A stretch of DNA of 64,000 bases, from contig NW_027018021.1 in NCBI RefSeq assembly GCF_032854445.1, positions 51,000 to 114,999 of the forward strand, given 5' to 3'. Under the pieces are notes generated by a model. It was not told where the DNA came from. It saw only the letters and a program-made list of their open reading frames with translations, and searched no databases. Both the position numbers and the translations under genes were made by a program. Positions 54,200 through 64,000 of the stretch are shown in pieces (position 1 is the first letter of the stretch; each line of letters begins with the position of its first letter). Source of the stretch: Liolophura sinensis (lineage: Eukaryota > Mollusca > Polyplacophora > Chitonida > Chitonidae).

Positions 54200-56500
54200 C
54201 AGTCTGCTGTAAAAAGTACAATTGAACACTGACCCACATCAATAAGGTGCCAAAAGATGCGCAATTGGGCCAGGCATCTCCAGCTGTTGAAAAATTGCAA
54301 ATTTCTATGGTTTCCATGGATTAAGAGCCGTTGCTGGGCACGTGATCTTGACATCATTGAGTATTCATTTGTGGCTACAGCCAAAAGTATTGGTCGGAGA
54401 GCAACGTGGTTTGCACCATTCGATTTCTCGTCACAAAATACGTCGGATTAGTCTCTTACCAGCAGTATTGGAACAGTTTTTCTACTTTTGGATTTTTGCC
54501 TGGTCTTTTTGCTAATTGAAATCGGCTACATTAACTATGTACAATCGCGACTGGTCATTACTATATTCAACATTTTATTATAAGTTATGTGCCCTTCGGT
54601 AGCCCAGACGACGTCAAATCTTTGGGCCAAGCCCATTTAACTCACCCAACAAATGTCTTACTCCTAAGTCGAAGACAAACTCAATGTCTTTATCTACATG
54701 TAGAAAAACCACACCATTTGTATATAAAAAAACACAAGGTACTTGATACAATCCGCTGTGAAAAGTACAATTGAACACTGACCCACATCAATAAGGTGCC
54801 AAAAGATGCGCAATTGGGCCAGGCATCTCCAGCTGTTGAAAAATTGCAAATTTCTATGGTTTCCATGGATTAAGAGCCGTTGCTGGGCACGTGATCTTGA
54901 CATCATTGAGTATTCATTTGTGGCTACAGCCAAAAGTATTGGTCGGAGAGCAACGTGGTTTGCACCATTCGATTTCTCGTCACAAAATACGTCGGATTAG
55001 TCTCTTACCAGCAGTATTGGAACAGTTTTTCTACTTTTGGATTTTTGCCTGGTCTTTTTGCTAATTGAAATCGGCTACATTAACTATGTACAATCGCGAC
55101 TGGTCATTACTATATTCAACTTTTCATTATAAGTTATGTGCCCTTCGGTAGCCCAGACGACGTCAAATCTTTGGGCCAAGCCCATTTAACCCACCCAGCA
55201 AATGTCTTACTTCTAAGTCGAAGAAAAACTCAATGTCTTTATCTACATGTAGAAAAACCACACCATATGTAAATTAAAAAAACAAAAGGTACTTGATACA
55301 ATCCGCTGTAAAAAGTACAATTGAACACTGACCCACATCAATAAGGTGCCAAAGGATGCGCAATTGGGCCAGGCATCTCCAGCTGTTTAAAAATTGCAAA
55401 TTTCTATGGTTTCCATGGAGTAAGAGCCGTTGCTGGGCACGTGATCTTGACATCATTGAGTATTCATTTGTGGCTACAGCCAAAAGTATTGGTCGGAGAG
55501 CAACGTGGTTTGCACCATTCGATTTCTCGTCACAAAATACGTCGGATTAGTCTCTTACCAGCAGTATTGGAACAGTTTTTCTACTTTTGGATTTTTGCCT
55601 GGTCTTTTTGCTAATTGAAATCGGCTACATTAACTATGTACAATCGCGACTGGTCATTACTATATTCAACATTTTATTATAAGTTATGTGCCCTTCGGTA
55701 GCCCAGACGACGTCAAATCTTTGGGCCAAGCCCATTTAACTCACCCAACAAATGTCTTACTCCTAAGTCGAAGACAAACTCAATGTCTTTATCTACGTGT
55801 AGAAAAACCACACCATTTGTATATAAAAAAACACAAGGTACTTGATACAATCCGCTGTGAAAAGTACAATTGAACACTGACCCACATCAATAAGGTGCCA
55901 AAAGATGCGCAATTGGGCCAGGCATCTCCAGCTGTTGAAAAATTGCAAATTTCTATGGTTTCCATGGATTAAGAGCCGTTGCTGGGCACGTGATCTTGAC
56001 ATCATTGATTATTGATTTGTGGCTACAGCCAAAAGTATTGGTCGGAGAGCAACGTGGTTTGCACCATTCGATTTCTCGTCACAAAATACGTCGGATTAGT
56101 CTCTTACCAGCAGTATTGGAACAGTTTTTCTACTTTTGGATTTTTGCCTGGTCTTTTTGCTAATTGAAATCGGCTACATTAACTATGTACAATCGCGACT
56201 GGTCATTACTATATTCAACTTTTCATTATAAGTTATGTGCCCTTCGGTAGCCCAGACGACGTCAAATCTTTGGGCCAAGCCCATTTAACCCACCCAGCAA
56301 ATGTCTTACTTCTAAGTCGAAGAAAAACTCAATGTCTTTATCTACATGTAGAAAAACCACACCATTTGTATATAAAAAAAAACACAAGGTACTTGATACA
56401 ATCCGCTGTAAAAAGTACAATTGAACACTGACCCACATCAATAAGGTGCCAAAGGATGCGCAATTGGGCCAGGCATCTCCAGCTGTTGAAAAATTGCAAA
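54200..56500 (+). repeat. 2-monomer alternation, ~1,099-bp period
   Basis: Monomers 100 and 102 (CCAACAAATG, CTCCTAAG, GTGAAAAGT, GATTAAG) alternate with 101 and 103 (AACCCACCC, CTTCTAAG, GAAGAAAAACTC). Most units carry ACGTGG, TTAGTCTC and CAGTATTGG. The same pair occurs at 48,569/49,119 and 52,966/53,516 inside the 8-monomer repeat, so this block is a further local expansion of it. Confidence 0.7.
55163..55712 (+). repeat. Monomer 101 with rearranged TATA/A-tract region
   Basis: The usual ACCATTTGTATATAAAAAAA is replaced by ACCATATGTAAATTAAAAAA near 55,262-55,281. CTGTTGAAAAATTG has become CTGTTTAAAAATTG near 55,384. These changes are absent from its nearest relative at 52,966, so they are private. 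Confidence 0.75.
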
Positions 56501-57299
56501 TTTCCTTGGTTTCCATGGATTAAGAGCCGTTGCTGGGCACGTGATCTTGACATCATTGATTATTCATTTGTGGCTACAGCCAAAAGTATTGGTCGGAGAG
56601 CAACGCGGTTTGCACCATTCGATTTCTCGTCACAAAATCCGTCGGATTAGCCTCTTACCAGCAGCATTGGAACAGTTTTTCTACTTTTGGAATTTTGCCT
56701 GGTCTTTTTGCGAATTGAAATCGGCTACATTAACTATGTACAATCGCGACTGGTCATTACTATATTCAACTTTTCATTATAAGTTATGTGCCCTTCGGTA
56801 GCCCAGACGACGTCAAATCTTTGGGCCAAGCCCATTTAACTCACCCAGCAAATGTCTTACTCCTAAGTCGAAGACAAACTCAATGTCTTTATCTACATGT
56901 AGAAAAACCACACCATTTGTATATAAAAAAACACAAGGTACTTGATACAATCCGCTGTAAAAAGTACAATTGAACACTGACCCACATCAATAAGGTGCCA
57001 AAAGATGCGCAATTGGGCCAGGCATCTCCAGCTGTTGAAAAATTGCAAATTTCTATGGTTTCCATGGATTAAGAGCCGTTGCTGGGCACGTGATCTTGAC
57101 ATCATTGATTATTCATTTGTGGCTACAGCCAAAAGTATTGGTCGGAGAGCAACGCGGTTTGCACCATTCGATTTCTCGTCACAAAATACGTCGGATTAGC
57201 CTCTTACCAGCAGCATTGGAACTGTTTTTTTTACTTTTAGATTTTTGCCTGGTCTTTTTGCTAATTGAAATCGGCTACATTAACTATGTACACTCGCGA

Positions 57300-58150
57300 C
57301 TGGTCATTACTATATTCAACTTTTCATTATAAGTTATGTGCCCTTCGGTAGCCCAGACGACGTCAAATCTTTGGGCCAAGCCCATTTAACTCACCCAACA
57401 AATGTCTTACTCCTAAGTCGAAGACAAACTCAATGTCTTTATCTACATGTAGAAAAACCACACCATTTGTATATAAAAAAAACACAAGGTACTTGATACA
57501 ATCCGCTGTAAAAAGTACAATTGAACACTGACCCACATCAATAAGATGCCAAAGGATGCGCAATTGGGCCAGGCATCTCCAGCTGTTGAAAAATTGCAAA
57601 TTTCTATGGTTTCCATGGAGTAAGAGCCGTTGCTGGGCACGTGATCTTGACATCATTGATTATTCATTTGTGGCTACAGCCAAAAGTATTGGTCGGAGAG
57701 CAACGCGGTTTGCACCATTCGATTTTTCGTCACAAAATACGTCGGATTAGTCTCTTACCAGCAGCATTGGAACAGTTTTCCCACTTTTGGATTTTTGCCT
57801 GGTCTTTTTGCTAATTGAAATCGGGTACATTAACTATGTACAATCGCGACTGGTCATTACTATATTCAACTTTTCATTATGAGTTATGTGCCCTTCGGTA
57901 GCCCAGACGACGTCAAATCTTTGGGCCAAGCCCATTTAACTCACCCAGCAAATGTCTTACTTCTAAGTCGAAGACAAACTCAATGTCTTTATCTACATGT
58001 AGAAAAACCACACCATTTGTATATAAAAAAAACACAAGGTACATGACACAGTCCGCTGTAAAAAGTACAATTGAACACTGACCCACATCTATAAGGTGCC
58101 AAAAGATGCGCAATTGGGCCAGGCATCTCCAGCTGTTGAAAAATTGCAAA
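57300..58150 (+). repeat. Segment repeated at ~62,807-63,657 (10 monomers apart)
   Basis: At an offset of 5,507 bp both stretches carry TACACTCGCG, ATAAGATGCC, TTTTTCGTCAC, TTTTCCCACTTTTGG, ATCGGGTAC, CATTATGAGTTATG, GTACATGACACAGTCCG and CATCTATAAGG. A partial third copy at about 60,040-60,620 shares AAGATGCCAAAGGACGCG with the right copy. The right end of the window is therefore a nest of overlapping duplications. Confidence 0.7.
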
Positions 58151-58209
58151 TTTCTATGGTTTCCATGGATTAAGAGCCGTTGCTGGGCACGTGATCTTGA
58201 CATCATTGA

Positions 58210-59268
58210 TTATTCATTTGTGGCTACAGCCAAAAGTATTGGTCGGAGAGCAACGCGGTTTGCACCATTCGATTTCTCGTCACAAAATACGTCGGATTAG
58301 CCTCTTACCAGCATCATTGGAACAGTTTTTCTACTTTTGGATTTTTGCCTGGTCTTTTGCTAATTGAAATCGGCTACATTAACTATGTACAATCGCGACT
58401 GGTCATTACTATATTCAACTTTTCATTAAAAGTTATGTGCCCTTCGGTAGCCCAGACGACGTCAAATCTTTGGGCCAAGCCCATTTAACTCACCCAGCAA
58501 ATGTCTTACTTCTAAGTCGAAGACAAACTCAATGTCTTTATCTACATGTAGAAAAACCACACCATTTGTATATAAAAAAAAACACAAGGTACTTGATACA
58601 ATCCGCTGTGAAAAGTACAATTGAACACTGACCCACATCAATAAGGTGCCAAAGGATGCGCAATTGGGCCAGGCATCTCCAGCTGTTGAAAAATTGCAAA
58701 TTTCCTTGGTTTCCATGGAGTAAGAGCCGTTGCTGGGCACGTGATCTTGACATCATTGATTATTCATTTGTGGCTACAGCCAAAAGTATTGGTCGGAGAG
58801 CAACGCGGTTTGCACCATTCGATTTCTCGTCACAAAATACGTCGGATTAGCCTCTTACCAGCATCATTGGAACAGTTTTTCTACTTTTGGATTTTTGCCT
58901 GGTCTTTTGCTAATTGAAATCGGCTACATTAACTATGTACAATCGCGACTGGTCATTACTATATTCAACTTTTCATTAAAAGTTATGTGCCCTTCGGTAG
59001 CCCAGACGACGTCAAATCTTTGGGCCAAGCCCATTTAACTCACCCAGCAAATGTCTTACTTCTAAGTCGAAGACAAACTCAATGTCTTTATCTACATGTA
59101 GAAAAACCACACCATTTGTATATAAAAAAAAACACAAGGTACTTGATACAATCCGCTGTGAAAAGTACAATTGAACACTGACCCACATCAATAAGGTGCC
59201 AAAGGATGCGCAATTGGGCCAGGCATCTCCAGCTGTTGAAAAATTGCAAATTTCCTTGGTTTCCATGG
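58210..59268 (+). repeat. Single-monomer tandem duplication
   Basis: The units at anchors 58,462 and 59,012 share CAGCATCATTGG (about 58,312 and 58,862), GGTCTTTTGCTAATT with two T missing, CATTAAAAGTTATG, a nine-A tract and GTGAAAAGT. They diverge at GGAGTAAGAG against GGAGGAAGAG (about 59,269). Confidence 0.75.
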
Positions 59269-61868
59269 AGGAAGAGCCGTTGCTGGGCACGTGATCTTGA
59301 CATCATTGATTAATAATTTGTGGCTACAGCCAAAACTATTGGTCGGAGAGCAACGCGGTTTGCACCATTCGATTTCTCGTCACAAAATACGTCGGATTAG
59401 CTTCTTTCCAGCAGCATTGGAACAGTTTTCCCACTTTTGCATTTTTGCCTGGTCTTTTTGCGAATTGAAATCGGGTACATTAACTATGTACATTCGCGAC
59501 TGGTCATTACTATATTCAACTTTTCATTATAAGTTATGTGCCCTTCGGTAGCCCAGACGACGTCAAATCTTTGGGCCAAGCCCATTTAACTCACCCAGCA
59601 AATGTCTTACTTCTAAGTCGAAAACAAACTCAATGTCTTTATCTACATGTAGAAAAACCACACCATTTGTATATAAAAAAAACACAAGGTACTTGATACA
59701 ATCCGCTGTAAAAAGTACAATTGAACACTGACCCACATCAATAAGGTGCCAAAGGATGCGCAATTGGGCCAGGAATCTCCAGCTGTTGAAAAATTGCAAA
59801 TTTCCTTGGTTTCCATGGAGTAAGAGCCGTTGCTGGGCACGTGATCTTGACATCATTGATTATTCATTTGTGGCTACAGCCAAAAGTATTGGTCGGAGAG
59901 CAACGCGGTTTGCACCAATCGATTTCTCGTCATAAAATACGTCGGATTAGCCTCTTACCAGCAGCATTGGAACTGTTTTTTTTACTTTTGGATTTTTGCC
60001 TGGTCTTTTTGCTAATTGAAATCGGCTACATTAACTATATACACTCGCGACTGGTCATTACTATATTCAACTTTTCATTATAAGTTATGTGCCCTTCGGT
60101 AGCCCAGACGACGTCAAATCTTTGGGCCAAGCCCATTTAACTCACCCAACAAATGTCTTACTCCTAAGTCGAAGACAAACTCAATGTCTTTATCTACATG
60201 TAGAAAAACCACACCATTTGTATATAAAAAAAACACAAGGTACTTGATACAATCCGCTGTAAAAAGTACAATTGAACACTGACCCACATCAATAAGATGC
60301 CAAAGGACGCGCAATTGGGCCAGGCATCTCCAGCTGTTGAAAAATTGCAAATTTCTATGGTTTCCATGGAGTAAGAGCCGTTGCTGGGCACGTGATCTTG
60401 ACATCATTGATTATTCATTTGTGGCTACAGCCAAAAGTATTGGTTGGAGAGCAACGCGGTTTGCACCATTCGATTTTTCGTCACAAAATACGTCGGATTA
60501 GTCTCTTACCAGCAGCATTGGAACAGTTTTCCCACTTTTGGATTTTTGCCTGGTCTTTTTGCTAATTGAAATCGGGTACATTAACTATGTACAATCGCGA
60601 CTGGTCATTACTATATTCAACTTTTCATTAAAAGTTATGTGCCCTTCGGTAGCCCAGACGACGTCAAATCTTTGGGCCAAGCCCATTTAACTCACCCAGC
60701 AAATGTCTTACTTCTAAGTCGAAGACAAACTCAATGTCTTTATCTACATGTAGAAAAACCACACCATTTGTATATAAAAAAAAACACAAGGTACTTGATA
60801 CAATCCGCTGTGAAAAGTACAATTGAACACTGACCCACATCAATAAGGTGCCAAAGGATGCGCAATTGGGCCAGGCATCTCCAGCTGTTGAAAAATTGCA
60901 AATTTCCTTGGTTTCCATGGAGGAAGAGCCGTTGCTGGGCACGTGATCTTGACATCATTGATTAATAATTTGTGGCTACAGCCAAAACTATTGGTCGGAG
61001 AGCAACGCGGTTTGCACCATTCGATTTCTCGTCACAAAATACGTCGGATTAGCTTCTTTCCAGCAGCATTGGAACAGTTTTCCCACTTTTGCATTTTTGC
61101 CTGGTCTTTTTGCGAATTGAAATCGGGTACATTAACTATGTACATTCGCGACTGGTCATTACTATATTCAACTTTTCATTATAAGTTATGTGCCCTTCGG
61201 TAGCCCAGACGACGTCAAATCTTTGGGCCAAGCCCATTTAACTCACGCAGCAAATGTCTTACTTCTAAGTCGAAAACAAACTCAATGTCTTTATCTACAT
61301 GTAGAAAAACCACACCATTTGTATATAAAAAAAACACAAGGTACTTGATACAATCCGCTGTAAAAAGTACAATTGAACACTGACCCACATCAATAAGGTG
61401 CCAAAGGATGCGCAATTGGGCCAGGAATCTCCAGCTGTTGAAAAATTGCAAATTTCCTTGGTTTCCATGGAGTAAGAGCCGTTGCTGGGCACGTGATCTT
61501 GACATCATTGATTATTCATTTGTGGCTACAGCCAAAAGTATTGGTCGGAGAGCAACGCGGTTTGCACCAATCGATTTCTCGTCATAAAATACGTCGGATT
61601 AGCCTCTTACCAGCAGCATTGGAACTGTTTTTTTTACTTTTGGATTTTTGCCTGGTCTTTTTTGCTAATTGAAATCGGCTACATTAACTATGTACACTCG
61701 CGACTGGTCATTACTATATTCAACTTTTCATTATAAGTTATGTGCCCTTCGGTAGCCCAGACGACGTCAAATCTTTGGGCCAAGCCCATTTAACTCACCC
61801 AACAAATGTCTTACTCCTAAGTCGAAGACAAACTCAATGTCTTTATCTACATGTAGAAAAACCACACC
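58925..61868 (+). repeat. 3-monomer higher-order repeat, period ~1,652
   Basis: About 58,925-60,215 matches about 60,577-61,868. Shared rare alleles are GGAGGAAGAG, GATTAATAATTTG, AAAACTATTGG, TTAGCTTCTTTCC, TTTTGCATTTTTGCC, TACATTCGCG, CGAAAACAAACTC, CAGGAATCTCC, and CACCAATCGATT with CATAAAAT. Differences are CACCCAGC/CACGCAGC, CTATATACACTC/CTATGTACACTC, and one extra T near 61,661. The monomer at the right window edge (63,700-63,900) carries part of the same haplotype. Confidence 0.8.
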
Positions 61869-63792
61869 ATTTGTATATAAAAAAAAACACAAGGTACTTG
61901 ATACAATCCGCTGTAAAAAGTACAATTGAACAATGACCCACATCTATAAGGTGCCAAAAGATGCGCAATTGGGCCAGGCATCTCCAGCTGTTGAAAAATT
62001 GCAAATTTCTATGGTTTCCATGGATTAAGAGCCGTTGCTGGGCACGTGATCTTGACATCATTGATTATTCATTTGTGGCTACAGCCAAAAGTATTGGTTG
62101 GAGAGCAACGCGGTTTGCAGCATTCGATTTCTCGTCACAAAATACGTCGGATTAGCCTCTTACCAGCAGCATTGGAACAGTTTTTCTACTTTTGGATTTT
62201 TGCCTGGTCTTTTTGCGAATTGAAATCGGCTACATTAACTATGTACAATCGCGACTGGTCATTACTATATTCAACTTTTCATTATAAGTTATGTGCCCTT
62301 CGGTAGCCCAGACGACGTCAAATCTTTGGGCCAAGCCCATTTAACTCACCCAGCAAATGTCTTACTTCTAAGTCGAAGACAAACTCAATGTCTTTATCTA
62401 CATGTAGAAAAACCACACCATTTGTATATTAAAAAAAACACTAGGTACTTGATACAATCCGCTGTGAAAAGTACAATTGAACACTGACCCACATCAATAA
62501 GGTGCCAAAGGATGCGCAATTGGGCCAGGCATCTCCAGCTGTTGAAAAATTGCAAATTTCCTTGGTTTCCATGGAGTAAGAGCCGTTGCTGGGCACGTGA
62601 TCTTGACATCATTGATTATTCATTTGTGGCTACAGCCAAAAGTATTGGTTGGAGAGCAACGCGGTTTGCACCATTCGATTTCTCGTCACAAAATACGTCG
62701 GATTAGCCTCTTACCAGCAGCATTGGAACTGTTTTTTTTACTTTTGGATTTTTGCCTGGTCTTTTTGCTAATTGAAATCGGCTACATTAACTATGTACAC
62801 TCGCGACTGGTCATTACTATATTCAACTTTTCATTATAAGTTATGTGCCCTTCGGTAGCCCAGACGACGTCAAATCTTTGGGCCAAGCCCATTTAACTCA
62901 CCCAACAAATGTCTTACTCCTAAGTCGAAGACAAACTCAATGTCTTTATCTACATGTAGAAAAACCACACCATTTGTATATAAAAAAAACACAAGGTACT
63001 TGATACAATCCGCTGTAAAAAGTACAATTGAACACTGACCCACATCAATAAGATGCCAAAGGACGCGCAATTGGGCCAGGCATCTCCAGCTGTTGAAAAA
63101 TTGCAAATTTCTATGGTTTCCATGGAGTAAGAGCCGTTGCTGGGCACGTGATCTTGACATCATTGATTATTCATTTGTGGCTACAGCCAAAAGTATTGGT
63201 TGGAGAGCAACGCGGTTTGCACCATTCGATTTTTCGTCACAAAATACGTCGGATTAGTCTCTTACCAGCAGCATTGGAACAGTTTTCCCACTTTTGGATT
63301 TTTGCCTGGTCTTTTTGCTAATTGAAATCGGGTACATTAACTATGTACAATCGCGACTGGTCATTACTATATTCAACTTTTCATTATGAGTTATGTGCCC
63401 TTCGGTAGCCCAGACGACGTCAAATCTTTGGGCCAAGCCCATTTAACTCACCCAGCAAATGTCTTACTTCTAAGTCGAAGACAAACTCAATGTCTTTATC
63501 TACATGTAGAAAAACCACACCATTTGTATATAAAAAAAACACAGGTACATGACACAGTCCGCTGTAAAAAGTACAATTGAACACTGACCCACATCTATAA
63601 GGTGCCAAAAGATGCGCAATTGGGCCAGGCATCTCCAGCTGTTGAAAAATTGCAAATTTCCTTGGTTTCCATGGAGTAAGAGCCGTTGCTGGGCACGTGA
63701 TCTTGACATCATTGATTATTAATTTGTGGCTACAGCCAAAAGTATTGGTCGGAGAGCAACGCGGTTTGCACCATTCGATTTCTCGTCACAAA

Positions 63793-64000
63793 ATACGTCG
63801 GATTAGCTTCTTTCCAGCAGCATTGGAACAGTTTTCCCACTTTTGCATTTTTGCCTGGTCTTTTTGCGAATTGAAATCGGGTACATTAACTATGTACATT
63901 CCGCGACTGGTCATTACTATATTCAACTTTTCATTATAAGTTATGTGCCCTTCGGTAGCCCAGACGACGTCAAATCTTTGGGCCAAGCCCATTTAACTCA
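63793..64000 (+). repeat. Partial monomer at right window edge
   Basis: The last 208 bases are the start of another unit in the phase used here, with TTAGCTTCTTTCC, TTTTGCATTTTTGCC and TACATTCCGCG. The last has one more C than TACATTCGCG at about 59,490 and 61,142. The array continues past the window. Confidence 0.9.

Larger units (their letters stand above)
173..63971 (+). repeat. Monomer register: position of T in each GACGTC site
   Basis: Each monomer has one GACGTC, and its T lies at: 177, 727, 1277, 1827, 2377, 2927, 3477, 4027, 4577, 5127, 5677, 6227, 6777, 7327, 7877, 8427, 8977, 9527, 10080, 10630, 11180, 11730, 12280, 12830, 13381, 13931, 14482, 15032, 15582, 16132, 16682, 17233, 17783, 18333, 18884, 19434, 19984, 20534, 21083, 21633, 22183, 22729, 23279, 23828, 24378, 24928, 25478, 26027, 26577, 27126, 27675, 28225, 28774, 29324, 29874, 30424, 30974, 31524, 32077, 32627, 33178, 33727, 34277, 34827, 35377, 35928, 36479, 37029, 37579, 38128, 38676, 39227, 39777, 40328, 40877, 41426, 41976, 42525, 43076, 43624, 44174, 44723, 45274, 45822, 46372, 46922, 47471, 48020, 48569, 49119, 49668, 50219, 50769, 51319, 51868, 52417, 52966, 53516, 54065, 54614, 55163, 55713, 56262, 56813, 57363, 57913, 58462, 59012, 59563, 60114, 60664, 61215, 61767, 62318, 62870, 63420, 63970. 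Monomers are numbered 1-117 in this order in the other entries. Confidence 0.95.
1..64000 (+). repeat. Satellite DNA array, ~550-bp monomer, 117 copies
   Basis: The entire window is a head-to-tail tandem array of one unit of about 550 bp, and both window edges lie inside the array. Every line of sequence aligns to the same unit with scattered substitutions and 1-4 base indels. I found no inverted unit, no insertion and no unique sequence. GC is about 40% (213 of 530 bases counted over 181-710). A monomer carries about 17 CpG, so CpG is only mildly depleted. There is no gene in this stretch. Arrays of this length and homogeneity are known from centromeric, pericentromeric and subtelomeric heterochromatin of eukaryotes. 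Which of these applies, and the host species, cannot be decided from the sequence. I did not recognise the unit as a named satellite family. Confidence 0.98.
20531..64000 (+). repeat. Right domain: diverse subfamilies, many 549-bp units
   Basis: From monomer 38 on, alleles absent from the left domain appear and persist: CTATGG in place of CCTTGG, CCATAG or CCATGGATTAAG in place of CCATGGAGTAAG, CTCCTAAGTCG, CACGCAGCAAATG, GTCTGCTG, GGTTGGAG, ACGTGG and TGCCAAAAGATG. Many units are 549 bp because the A-tract after TATAT has seven A rather than eight. AGTTATGTGCC replaces the left-domain alleles almost everywhere. Typical left-type monomers with CCTTGGTTTCCATGG remain interspersed, so this is a mixed array and not a replacement. 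Confidence 0.85.

Noticed and set aside
1-64000. CENP-B box
   Set aside because: I looked for YTTCGTTGGAARCGGGA on both strands of the monomer and its variants and found nothing close.
1-64000. CRISPR array or prokaryotic origin
   Set aside because: The repeats are 550 bp and directly adjacent without spacers, and there are no cas-like frames or bacterial gene organisation.
1-64000. Telomeric repeats or ribosomal DNA
   Set aside because: No TTAGGG or TTTAGGG runs and no recognisable rRNA sequence occur in the unit. An intergenic-spacer origin cannot be excluded but has no support.
1-64000. Transposon or retroelement remnants
   Set aside because: No terminal inverted repeats, target-site duplications, reverse transcriptase or transposase motifs were seen in any unit.

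Overview
The whole 64-kb window is one uninterrupted satellite DNA array. A single unit of about 550 bp is repeated head to tail, always in the same orientation. A fixed GACGTC site occurs 117 times, from position 173 to the end, giving 116 complete intervals with a mean of about 549.9 bp (range 546-553). I see no protein-coding gene, RNA gene, transposon insertion, inverted unit or unique spacer. The organism cannot be named from the sequence. A long, homogeneous, roughly 40% GC satellite (counted by hand over 181-710) with a multi-order repeat structure points to a eukaryotic chromosome in pericentromeric, centromeric or subtelomeric heterochromatin. Repeated CpG-to-TpG/CpA variants suggest a genome with CpG methylation, which is an inference.

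Layout: the left third (1 to about 20.53 kb) holds closely similar monomers, mostly 550 bp. Its private alleles include TATGTA in place of TATATA in 12 monomers, and AGTTAGGTGCC, seen only in the first 7.4 kb. The right two thirds (about 20.53-64 kb) are more diverse. Alleles found only there include CTATGG for CCTTGG, CCATAG for CCATGG, CTCCTAAG for CTTCTAAG, GTCTGCTG for ATCCGCTG, GGTTGGAG for GGTCGGAG and ACGTGG for ACGCGG. Many of its monomers are 549 bp because an A-tract is one base shorter.

Superimposed on the monomer period are segmental duplications of 1, 3, 4, 5, 8, 9, 10 and more monomers. The clearest is an 8-monomer step of 4,397 bp (45,753-49,779 against 50,150-54,176). By eye its two copies differ only by two compensating 1-base indels. 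This patchwork is what repeated unequal exchange and gene conversion would leave.

The feature I find most worth following is that three separate variant classes each turn an imperfect or absent inverted repeat into a perfect one: a 20-bp palindrome in 7 monomers, a 17-bp hairpin in 11 monomers, and a 12-bp palindrome in one monomer. This fits either templated correction of quasi-palindromes or selection for dyad symmetry, and neither is proven. The short open frames recurring every 550 bp are by-products of the repeat and are not annotated as genes.
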